Below the pieces are notes generated by a model, which was not told where the DNA came from, searched no databases, and saw only the letters and a program-made list of their open reading frames with translations. Of a stretch of DNA of 64,000 bases, positions 46,363-55,077 are shown in pieces; the first letter of the stretch is position 1, and every line of letters starts with the position of its first letter. The position numbers and the translations under genes were made by a program. Source of the stretch: Candidatus Kapaibacterium sp. (GTDB lineage Bacteria; Bacteroidota; Ignavibacteria; Kapaibacteriales; UBA2268); NCBI GenBank assembly GCA_013414795.1, contig CP058732.1, positions 1,525,950 to 1,589,949 of the forward strand, in the 5' to 3' direction.

Positions 46363-47622
46363 ATGAAAAGAATTTTTTTATACATTGCTACGATATTTGT
46401 TTTAATATTTCTTTTCTTTTGTTCAACAGTGAATAAAATTCCATCACCAAAAGAGAAGTTAGCCATCGACTCGCTTTCGTTTTTAGAAATGGTAAAAACA
46501 TTAAGTGTTACACCCGAAGATTTAAAGTTTTTGGACAAGAGTGAGAAGAAGTTCTGGGAAGTAGTACAATTAATACTAAAATCCGATTTTTCGCTGGTCG
46601 AACAAAAATGTCGTGAAATTCTTGTTAGCGATGTTTCAAATCGCTTTCGATTTGAATATTTAAAATTTCTAACATATTCATTGTTCTACCAGTCCAAATG
46701 GGCTGAACTTATTCCTTCCCAAAATACTTTTTATTATGACCCAGATAGTGTGTTCTTGCTTGCCAAAGTTTTTGCAAAAGTTGAACCCCAAAGTGTCGTT
46801 TTTTCCAAAAATGTCGATACGATTGAATTCGAAACAGCACCAAATGGTGCAATAATCCTCAAAGTTTTTGTAAACGGAAAGCAAAGAAATTTTTGGTTTG
46901 ATACTGGAACAAACTATACAATTGTATCATCTAAAACTGCCGAAGATTGTAATCTTCCAATTCTTTCAAAAGAAACCAGCAAAGCAGTTACACATACAGA
47001 ATATAAAGTTGATGTTCGCCCCACATTCATTCAAAGTTTAAGGTTAGGTAATCTTGAAATCCTTAATCATCCTTCATTAGTTGTGGATGACTATAATTTA
47101 AAGTTGCGACTTATAGCCTCGAATGTTCCAGTTGAAATTTATGGAATAGTAGGTTGGAAAACTATTCAAAATGCCAAATTCACAATCAATTACCAAAAAA
47201 GAATAATGATTATTGAAAAACCAGAGAAAGAGTTTAGAAATTACCCGAACTTTTTCTGGTTCGGCGTACCAATAGTAATTGGAAAATTCAAAAATCAACA
47301 ATTGTTGTTCATTTTGGACATTGGAGCAGAAAAAAGTTATTTAACTCAAAATATTTTTAAAAAAATAGATTTTCAGAAAGTATATGAACAAACGAAACAA
47401 ATTGGTTCGGTGGGTGGCTGGAAATTCAATCCTACTGTTGTTATTCCATATTTTGAAGTATACTTTGATAGTGTAAAAATTAGTTTTAAAGATATAGGAA
47501 CGATAGACTTTAAAAAGGACTACTTCTTTGAGATTGATGGTATTTTTGGTTTAGATTTGGTTAAGAATTCAAAAATTTCTTTTGATATTTCAAATTCAAA
47601 TTTTAAAGTTCAAAAGAATTAG
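46363..47622 (+). CDS. Membrane-anchored tandem retropepsin-like aspartic protease
   Basis: 419 residues. The N-terminal hydrophobic segment ends LFLFFCSTV, so it may be a lipoprotein (non-canonical lipobox) or membrane anchored. Two retropepsin-like repeats follow the spacer: about 165-285 with NFWFDTGTNYTIVSS and the flap-closing EIYGIVGWKT, and about 295-419 with LLFILDIGAEKSYL and EIDGIFGLDLVKNSK. The first active site is the canonical D-T-G-T. The second reads D-I-G-A instead of D-T/S-G, which may weaken or alter activity. A strong ribosome site (GGAGGG) precedes the ATG. It starts 51 bases after the permease gene and precedes the 351-base gap before susC. Confidence 0.8.
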   Translation: MKRIFLYIATIFVLIFLFFCSTVNKIPSPKEKLAIDSLSFLEMVKTLSVTPEDLKFLDKSEKKFWEVVQLILKSDFSLVEQKCREILVSDVSNRFRFEYLKFLTYSLFYQSKWAELIPSQNTFYYDPDSVFLLAKVFAKVEPQSVVFSKNVDTIEFETAPNGAIILKVFVNGKQRNFWFDTGTNYTIVSSKTAEDCNLPILSKETSKAVTHTEYKVDVRPTFIQSLRLGNLEILNHPSLVVDDYNLKLRLIASNVPVEIYGIVGWKTIQNAKFTINYQKRIMIIEKPEKEFRNYPNFFWFGVPIVIGKFKNQQLLFILDIGAEKSYLTQNIFKKIDFQKVYEQTKQIGSVGGWKFNPTVVIPYFEVYFDSVKISFKDIGTIDFKKDYFFEIDGIFGLDLVKNSKISFDISNSNFKVQKN

Positions 47623-47973
47623 TTTGATATTTGCTTGAAAATCAATCAAATACAGATTTTGTAAAAAAAATTTGCATTTTAATTAACAATTGTTTAATTT
47701 GTCAATGCAAATAAAGAAAATGTTGATGAAACTTTTGTTTAGTGAGAAAGTATTTTTGAAACAGTCTTCTAAAATTCATACCAGTTTCTATTATTTTTCA
47801 AAAAAATTTATGGGGGTTGCCTATGAGGAAAATCTTTTTCACATCTTTCCAAATTCGCGACAAACCACATTAAAAATCTTCCAAAGCAAATTAATTTGTT
47901 CGCGTCGCTTTAACTACTCGATTTCGTGAAATTCTTTTTTAAAAAAGTTTTGTTAAATAATGGTTGTGGGAGT
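47623..47973. other. 351-base non-coding gap upstream of susC
   Basis: No gene of good quality is visible here. A possible reading frame at 47690-47929 has no homology and no ribosome site. The gap holds the hairpin described at 47670-47712 and must contain the susC promoter, but I found no clean TAnnTTTG element with the expected spacing. Confidence 0.5.
47670..47712. repeat. Long AT-rich inverted repeat upstream of susC
   Basis: ATTTGCATT at 47670-47678 is exactly complementary to AATGCAAAT at 47704-47712. Inside this lies a nested arm AATTAA, CAATTG, TTAATT with one extra T. It could be an operator for a regulator of the susCD genes or a hairpin in the retropepsin 3' region. No T-run follows on the plus strand, so it is not an obvious plus-strand terminator; a run of A just before it would serve only the minus strand. 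Confidence 0.6.
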
Positions 47974-50900
47974 ATGAAAAAACTAATTAATTACCTGTTT
48001 TTGCTATTCTTTGTTGCTTCCACAGTTGCATTAGCCCAAGATAGGGTTGTAACTGGGAAAGTGACAGACGAAAATGGTAACGCACTTTCTGGCGTTACCG
48101 TTTTAGTAAAAGGTACAGCAATTGGTACCTTCACGAAGAACGATGGAACTTTTCAAATTCGCGTGCCCGCAAACGCAAAAACTCTTGTCTTTCGTCGCGT
48201 TGGTATGAAAACCAAAGAAGTTCCAGTTGGAACAAAAGACTTCTTCGCCGTGACGCTTGAGGAAGATAAGTTGCAAACGGAAGAAGTAGTCGTTACTGCA
48301 ATCGGATTGGAAAGGGAAAAGAAATCCATTGGATACGCCTACGAGGAAGTTAAAGGAAACATTGTATCGGAAGCAAAAGTTACTAATATTGTCAATTCTA
48401 TAACTGGAAAAGTTGCTGGTGTGCAGGTTGTAAATACAACTGGTGTTCCTGGCGCTTCTGCATACATTCAAATTCGCGGTCAAAACTCTTTCCTTGGTGG
48501 AAACCAACCATTGTTTATCGTCGACGGTATACCAATTGACAACTCAATGGTTTATAGTGGTAACCCTGACAATGGGACAAATAACTTATTATCTAATGTC
48601 GCATTTTCGAACCGTGCCATCGATTTGAACCCAGACGACATTGAATCTGTAACAATTCTTAAAGGTCCTGCCGCAACTGCATTGTATGGGATTCGTGCTG
48701 CAAATGGTGCAATTGTCATTACCACGAAAAAAGGGCAAACTGCTGCAAGATAAAGAATAAATGTTACTTTTTCGGCAACGACAAGCCTCGAAGAAGTAAA
48801 TAAGTTGCCCGAAATGCAAAAGAAATTTATCCAGGGTATGGGTGGCATTATCCGTCAGCCAGGAAGCAATGAACCCAGAAGTTGGGGTGCTTCAATTGAT
48901 ACATTATATTGGGATTTGCAATCTCCAAATAAATTTGATAAGAACGGAAACATTGTTGGAAAATACTTTGTTGACAGTGTAGCAAATCCTTCACGATTTA
49001 AGAAATTCGAGCCATACGACAATGTGAATAACTTTTTCGTAACTGGAATGACTAACACACAGAATTTGTCGATGGCTGGAGGAACAGATTTTGGTTCATT
49101 CTATCTTTCAATCTCAAATTCAAAATCCTTTGGTGTTGTTCCTTTAACGAGTTTTTCTCGTCAATCAATAAGATTCAATGGAGAAGCAAGAATTTCATCA
49201 AAGTTGAAAGCCTCGGGTAACATAAGTTATACCAATTCGGGTGGTCGTAGAGCACAACAAGGCAGTAACATTTCTGGTGTTATGCTTGGTTTGTTGCGAA
49301 CACCCATTTCATTTGACAATTCAAATGGTCACGGTAAAGAAGCGTATAACTACGAAGATGCTTTTATGTTCCCCGATGGAACCCAAAGAAACTATCGAGG
49401 TGGCGGAGGATACGACAATCCATACTGGACTATTGTAAAATCTCCATTCTTTGATGATGTTGATAGGTTCATCGGAAACATACAGTTGAATTACTTCTTT
49501 AATCAAAACATTGATTTAACCTATCGATTAGGTGCCGACATTTATTTCGATAAACGACGACAGGAATTCGCCATTAATTCAAGAGCATTTCCCGCTGGGC
49601 AAATATTCAATCACGAAATTTATAGTAATGACCTAACATCAGACCTAATTTTGACATTTAATTACAATTTAACCGATGACCTTGTAGGTAAACTAATTGT
49701 TGGTAATAATTTATATCAATCACTTGGAAGTTCGCTTTATACACAAGGCGATGGATTGATCGTTCCCGATTTCTACCATATTTCCAACACCACCAGCCAA
49801 ATTGTCCGCCAATCTCGTGGAACTCTTCGTAGATTAGGTTTCTACGGAGATCTCTCCTTGGATTATCAAGAGTGGTTGTATTTTAACGGTTCTTTACGAA
49901 ATGATATGTCAACCACTTTGCCGAAGGACAATAATTCCTTCTGGTACGGACAAGGAAGTGTTAGCGTAGTGTTTACGAATTTATTCAAAAATGCTTTTGA
50001 AGGCACTTTCTTCAATTTTGGTAAACTTCGCTTCAATTACGCAATCGTCGGAAAAGATGCTCCGATGTATGCAACCACTACACCATTCATTCAGGCGGCT
50101 TATGCTGATGGATATACAAATGGTGTCTCATTCCCATTCAATGGTCAAGTTGGCTTTGTCTCTGGCGATGTTTTGGGGAACGATAAACTTAGACCCGAAA
50201 AGACAACATCTTGGGAAATCGGTTTGAACCTCGCTTTATTTAATAACATTGTATCGTTGGACTTGACATATTATAATTCTGTAAGTAAAGACCAAATTTT
50301 CAGCGTTCCAATAGCACGTTCGACTGGATATTTTGCTACTGTTTTCAACGCAGGACAAATTTCAAACAAAGGTTTTGAAGCCGTTTTAAATATTACCCCA
50401 TTAAACACTGCCGATTGGCGTTGGGATATTAATTTGAACTTTTCTACGAACAAAAATATGGTAGATGAGTTGTACGAAGGTATTGACAACATATTCTTAG
50501 GTGGTTTTGAGGGTTCATCAGTTCGAATTGTTGCAGGTAAGCCATACGGTTCGATATTCGGATTTGGATGGGTTCGAGATCCCCAAACTGGCGAAGTCGT
50601 AATTAATGACGACCCGAATAGCGAAGAATATGGATTTCCTATCCTTGATATGAACAATGAAAAAGCCTTTGGGTCCTCCAATCCAGATTGGTTGCTCGGT
50701 TTCAGAAATTCAATTAGTTGGAAAGACTTGACTTTGTCCTTTTTGATTGACATTAAGAAAGGCGGAAAGATGTGGAACGGTACCCGAAGCGCCCTATACT
50801 ATTTTGGAACTCATAAAGAAACAGAAAATCGAAATTACAAAAAAGTTTTCACTGGTGTTAAGGGTCATTTTGATGAAAACGGTAATTTAGTGGTTTCTGG

Positions 50901-51240
50901 TAAAAATGATATCCAAGTTACAATCGACCAGAATTGGTTGGCACTTGGAAATGGAAATGGTTTCTTTGGAAGCAACACCGAGGATTTTGTTGAGGACGCT
51001 GGCTGGGTCCGATTGCGTGAGTTGAGTCTTTCTTACAAATTACCCAAATCCATTGTCGGGTATACTCCGTTTTCGAATGTTGTGTTGACCTTTACCGGGC
51101 GGAATTTGTGGTTGAGTACGAAATATAAAGGTGTCGATCCAGAGACAAACTTGATGGGTGCTTATAGTGCCCAAGGACTCGAATACTTTAATATGCCCGG
51201 CGTTCGCAGCTATAATTTCACAATTACTGTCGATTTCTAA
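47974..51240 (+). pseudogene. SusC/RagA-type TonB-dependent outer-membrane receptor, interrupted by in-frame TAA
   Basis: With the internal stop ignored this is a full-length SusC-like receptor of about 1088 residues. The signal peptide starts at the ATG at 47974, then the carboxypeptidase-like regulatory domain (GKVTDENGNALSGVTVLVKG), then the TonB plug with EEVVVTAIGLER and FIVDGIPIDNS, ending ITTKKGQTAAR. Codon 260 (48751-48753) is TAA. The frame continues without shift into RINVTFSATTSLEEV and an intact barrel to the C-terminal aromatic residue of TITVDF. AAA, CAA or GAA to TAA by one substitution explains it. susD follows 26 bases later and is intact. If the stop is real, a 259-residue plug-only fragment is made. 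Substrate unknown. Confidence 0.85.
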
Positions 51241-51266
51241 TTGGTTTAACAAATTAGGAGAGAATT

Positions 51267-52634
51267 ATGAAAATAAAGTATTTGCTAACAATAATTGGAA
51301 TCAGTTTGATATTCTTTGCTTGCGACAGTTGGATTGACACAAATTTAAATATCGATCCAACTAGTCCTGCAGATGTTCCTTTAAAAACTGTGCTACCAAC
51401 AACTCAAGTTGGCATTGCATATGTTTTGGGCGGTGATGTCGGTCGTTTCACTGGATGTTTTACCCAACAACTCTACGGATGGAATAGGCAACACCAAGGG
51501 ATTTACAACTACACATTTAAAGAAGACGATATCGACAATGCATGGAATACGATGTATGCTGGCCCAATGATGGATTTGGATTTTATCATTAAAAAAGCAG
51601 ACGAACTGCAATCTCCCTATTACAAAGGTGTTGCTCAAATTCTGATGGCGTTCAGTCTAAATATGTGGACAGATTTAATGGGCGATATTCCATATTCTGA
51701 TGCTTTCAAAGGGACAAATGCGTTGACCCCAAAATACGATAGCCAAGAACAAATTTATAATTCTATGCAAAAACTTTTAGACGATGCTATCACGAACCTT
51801 CAAGCCTCGACGAGTGTGTTCAAACCCGGCGCCGATGATTTTATTTATGGAGGTAAAACAGCAAATTGGATTAAAGCCGCATATACCCTAAAAGCGCGCC
51901 TATATCTCCATTTGAAGAAATATGATGATGCGTTGGCCGCTTTGGAAAAAGGATTTACAAGTAACAATGATGATATGCAAGTTCCATTCACAGAAAAAGA
52001 GACTGAAGCAAACCCGCTTTATCAATTTGATGTGCAACGTGGAGACGTTCATATGGGTCCCAAATTAATGGATTTGATGAACCAGTTTAACGACCCACGA
52101 AGGCCATTCTTCGGTAAACCCGATGAAAATGGTGGCTATTCCCAAGATTCACCTTTGGGACCATTCTACGCAAGTGCAAACTCACCAGTTCCATTTATTA
52201 CATATGTTGAAGCAAAGTTCATCGAAGCAGAATGCCAGTTAGCAAAAGGAAACAAAACCGCTGCTTACAATGCATATAAAGAAGGAATCTTGGCCTCGAT
52301 GAAAAAAGTGGGGGTCTCTGACGCTGACGCCCAAACCTATTGGAGTCAGCCTACTGTGGATGTTGGGGAAAGTAACCTCACGCTGGAAAACATAATGGTT
52401 CAAAAGTACATTGCTTGCTTCTTCTCCCCAGAAGTTTATACTGATTGGAGAAGAACTGGCTTTCCAAATTTGTCTCCAGTTAAGGGGAATGTAATTCCAC
52501 GACGTTTCCCGTATCCACAGTCCGAACGATTATATAATTTCAACAATGTCAAGGCTGTCGCGCCCAATTTCCAAGACCCGAACTTTATCTTTACCGACAA
52601 ATTATGGTGGGATAAGACATTCTGGAATCCATAA
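51267..52634 (+). CDS. SusD/RagB-like outer-membrane nutrient-binding lipoprotein
   Basis: Partner of the SusC receptor, 455 residues. The signal ends LIFFACDSW, giving a lipidated Cys at about residue 18. TPR-like helices are apparent from FTGCFTQQLYGWNRQHQG and MAFSLNMWTDLMGDIPYSDAF (conserved W-x-D-x-x-x-x-x-P-Y in SusD). FIEAECQLAKGNKTAAYNAY is also family-typical. It binds the substrate at the surface and hands it to SusC. An AGGAGA ribosome site precedes the ATG. Glycan or peptide specificity cannot be read from the sequence; neighbours are proteases, not glycosidases, which favours peptides (inference). Confidence 0.9.
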   Translation: MKIKYLLTIIGISLIFFACDSWIDTNLNIDPTSPADVPLKTVLPTTQVGIAYVLGGDVGRFTGCFTQQLYGWNRQHQGIYNYTFKEDDIDNAWNTMYAGPMMDLDFIIKKADELQSPYYKGVAQILMAFSLNMWTDLMGDIPYSDAFKGTNALTPKYDSQEQIYNSMQKLLDDAITNLQASTSVFKPGADDFIYGGKTANWIKAAYTLKARLYLHLKKYDDALAALEKGFTSNNDDMQVPFTEKETEANPLYQFDVQRGDVHMGPKLMDLMNQFNDPRRPFFGKPDENGGYSQDSPLGPFYASANSPVPFITYVEAKFIEAECQLAKGNKTAAYNAYKEGILASMKKVGVSDADAQTYWSQPTVDVGESNLTLENIMVQKYIACFFSPEVYTDWRRTGFPNLSPVKGNVIPRRFPYPQSERLYNFNNVKAVAPNFQDPNFIFTDKLWWDKTFWNP

Positions 52635-52641
52635 CCAATAT

Positions 52642-52670
52642 TAGGGGCTATCCTCTTTGGATAGCCCCTA
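52642..52670. terminator. Hairpin terminator after susD, between convergent genes
   Basis: A perfect 12-bp stem, TAGGGGCTATCC / GGATAGCCCCTA, with a five-base loop TCTTT, eight bases after the susD stop. A weak T-rich tail follows. It lies between susD and the convergent FtsL-like gene. Confidence 0.8.
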
Positions 52671-52683
52671 GTTCTTTGATTAA

Positions 52684-52944
52684 TTAGAGTTTCTTTGCTG
52701 GTTTTTCTGGAAGTTTCATTCCGTACTTTTTGGTTGCTATTTCAATTATTCTTCCTGGCGATTCTAGTTCAATAATTCTTTTCTTCAACATCAGATTTTG
52801 TTCTTTTACCTTCTGAAGATTTTCCTTAAGTTTTAAATTGTCTTTGACAATCCTATTACTAGTTATGACATTATTAATGTATAGGATTGATATAATGCCA
52901 AAAAAAACAATTCCAATCAAAATTTTTTTCCAATTTCTTTGCAT
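52684..52944 (-). CDS. FtsL/DivIC-like septum formation protein
   Basis: An 86-residue single-pass membrane protein: hydrophobic segment ILIGIVFFGIISILYINNV, a coiled-coil (KENLQKVKEQNLMLKKRIIE), then LESPGRIIEIATKKYGM, a typical C-terminal motif of the FtsL/FtsB/DivIC group (LESP-x-RI-x-x-IA). It would act in the divisome. I start at the ATG at 52944; a TTG two codons upstream is the alternative. It is isolated from mraW or other mur/fts genes, which is unusual for ftsL in many bacteria, so FtsB/DivIC is equally possible. Confidence 0.75.
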   Translation of the reverse strand: MQRNWKKILIGIVFFGIISILYINNVITSNRIVKDNLKLKENLQKVKEQNLMLKKRIIELESPGRIIEIATKKYGMKLPEKPAKKL

Positions 52945-53086
52945 ATCCAACAGAATTTTGTTAATTTCGTTTTTAAGATTAGTTCGAAAATATAAAAAAA
53001 ATTATTTGTAAATCAAAATCGAACTATAAAATGTATTTTTTTCCACAAACTCAATTAATATCGTGAATAATTTAGGAGGATAAATT

Positions 53087-54406
53087 ATGCCAACCACCAA
53101 AGTTGATGGAAATAATGTACCTACCACCAGGGAAATGATTGACATCGAAGTTCTTAAATCCAAAAAAATTGCTGAACTGACTGCTATTGCAAAGTCGCTT
53201 GGAATTACCAATTTTTCGGATTTAAGAAAACAGGAACTTATTCTAAAAATACTCGAGGCACAAACGCATTCGAAGGGGAAGGAAATGCCCGAGGAAGGTT
53301 TGTTAACAGCCACTGGCGTTCTCGAAGTTCTGCCCGACGGTTATGGTTTCCTTCGTTCCGCAGATTACAATTATTTGAATTCGCCAGACGATGTATACGT
53401 CTCCCCATCCCAAATTAAAAGATTTGGGCTTCGAACTGGCGACACTGTTCGTGGGCAGGTCCGTCCACCAAAAGAAGGGGAACGCTACTACGCTTTGCTC
53501 AAGGTTGAAAGTGTAAATTACCTCGAACCAGATTTGTTGCGTGATAGACCTTTGTTCGACAATTTGACACCAACTTATCCAATCAAAAGAATTAACCTCG
53601 AAACATCGCCGACTGAATATTCGATGCGTATTGTGAATTTGCTTTGTCCAATTGGTAAAGGGCAACGGGGTTTGATTGTCGCACCACCAAAGTCTGGTAA
53701 AACCATTCTCCTTCAACAAATGGCTAATGCAATAGTTCGAAACCACCCAGAGATTAAATTGATCATTCTTCTCATTGACGAACGACCCGAAGAAGTAACT
53801 GATATGGAACGCTCGGTTAAAGCAGAAATTATTTCATCTACATTCGACGAACCGCCCGAAAGGCATATGCAAGTTGCAGATATGGTTTTGGAAAAGGCAA
53901 AAAGATTGGTCGAGGCTAAACTTGATGTTGTTATTCTTTTGGACTCGCTTACAAGGTTGGCTCGTGCCAGCAATACTGTAACGCCACATTCTGGGAAAAT
54001 TCTTTCTGGTGGCGTCGATGCAAACGCATTGCACAAACCGAAGAGATTTTTTGGTGCTGCTCGTAATATCGAGGAGGGTGGCTCGCTAACAATTATTGCA
54101 ACAGCCTTGATTGAAACTGGAAGTAGGATGGACGAGGTTATTTTCGAAGAGTTCAAAGGCACTGGAAATATGGAATTGGTTCTGGATAGAAAAATTGCCG
54201 ATAGGAGAGTTTTCCCCGCCATAGATGTGAACAAAAGTGGAACTCGTAAAGAGGAACTTCTTCTTACTCCCGAAGAATTAAATCGGGTTTGGATTTTGCG
54301 AAAAGTTTTAAGCGAAATGCAACCAGTCGAAGCAATTGAATTCTTGCTTAGCAAAATGAAAGGAACAAAGTCAAATCGAGACTTCCTACAATCAATGAGT
54401 TCGTAA
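53087..54406 (+). CDS. rho: Transcription termination factor Rho
   Basis: RNA-dependent hexameric helicase. It contains the N-terminal SAP-like [15 protein letters not shown], the cold-shock RNA-binding [15 protein letters not shown], then [10 protein letters not shown], Walker [16 protein letters not shown], Walker [19 protein letters not shown] (Q/R loop region) and [20 protein letters not shown]. The length of 439 is normal. A strong TTAGGAGGATAAATT ribosome site precedes the ATG. No extra N-terminal insert is present beyond about 10 residues. It converges on adk with 9 bases between them. Confidence 0.97.
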   Translation: MPTTKVDGNNVPTTREMIDIEVLKSKKIAELTAIAKSLGITNFSDLRKQELILKILEAQTHSKGKEMPEEGLLTATGVLEVLPDGYGFLRSADYNYLNSPDDVYVSPSQIKRFGLRTGDTVRGQVRPPKEGERYYALLKVESVNYLEPDLLRDRPLFDNLTPTYPIKRINLETSPTEYSMRIVNLLCPIGKGQRGLIVAPPKSGKTILLQQMANAIVRNHPEIKLIILLIDERPEEVTDMERSVKAEIISSTFDEPPERHMQVADMVLEKAKRLVEAKLDVVILLDSLTRLARASNTVTPHSGKILSGGVDANALHKPKRFFGAARNIEEGGSLTIIATALIETGSRMDEVIFEEFKGTGNMELVLDRKIADRRVFPAIDVNKSGTRKEELLLTPEELNRVWILRKVLSEMQPVEAIEFLLSKMKGTKSNRDFLQSMSS

Positions 54407-54415
54407 TGATTAATT

Positions 54416-55066
54416 CTATGTTTTGTTTTGCAAAATTTCTTTTATTCTGGAATAAATATCCTCAATTTTCCCTTTGCCATCGATATGATATGCTAACCCC
54501 TTGAGTTCGTAATATTCAATCAGTGGTTTGGTCTGTTTTTCATAAACAGCAAGTCTATTTCTGACGGTTTCTTCGTTATCGTCAGAACGTTGGTATAATT
54601 CCCCGCCACAAACATCGCAAATTCCTTCTTGTTTAGGGGGATTATAAACGAGGTGATATGTTTTTCCACACACACGGCAAGTTCTTCTTGCAGTAAGCCT
54701 TGTAACAAGTTCTTCAGTTGGCACTTCAAGAACAAGCACGGCATTCAAAGTTTGTCCTAATTCGTTAATTAATTTGTCGAATGCCTCTGCTTGTGCAATA
54801 GTTCTTGGAAAACCATCTAACAAATAACCATTTTGGTACTCTGGTTTCTTAAGTTCGCTTCTAATCATATCAATGATGAGCGAATCGGGTACTAGTTCAC
54901 CTTTGTCCATAAATTCTTGTGCTTTCTTACCAAGTTCTGTTCCTTCTTTTCGATGATATCGAAGCAAATCGCCAGTTGAAAGTTGTTTAATGTTGAAGTC
55001 TCGACATATGAACTCCGCTTGTGTACCTTTTCCAGCTCCTGGGGGACCAAGAAAAATCAATCTCAT
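54416..55066 (-). CDS. adk: Adenylate kinase
   Basis: Interconverts AMP, ADP and ATP. The 216-residue long form has the P-loop GPPGAGKGTQAEF, DGFPRTIAQAEAFD and the LID insertion with a four-Cys zinc site (TCRVCGKTYH ... GICDVCGGEL). Its AGGAGG ribosome site overlaps the stop codon of the upstream helical-repeat gene, so it is translationally coupled with it. The pairing with that unknown gene is unusual. Confidence 0.97.
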   Translation of the reverse strand: MRLIFLGPPGAGKGTQAEFICRDFNIKQLSTGDLLRYHRKEGTELGKKAQEFMDKGELVPDSLIIDMIRSELKKPEYQNGYLLDGFPRTIAQAEAFDKLINELGQTLNAVLVLEVPTEELVTRLTARRTCRVCGKTYHLVYNPPKQEGICDVCGGELYQRSDDNEETVRNRLAVYEKQTKPLIEYYELKGLAYHIDGKGKIEDIYSRIKEILQNKT

Positions 55067-55077
55067 AAAATTCCTCC

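Noticed and set aside
47690-47929. Small frame of 79 codons upstream of susC
   Set aside because: No homology, no ribosome site and a composition like random AT-rich DNA; it overlaps the palindrome and the susC leader.
53713-54354. 213-codon minus-strand frame inside rho
   Set aside because: It lies entirely within the conserved rho gene in the other direction and has no homology.
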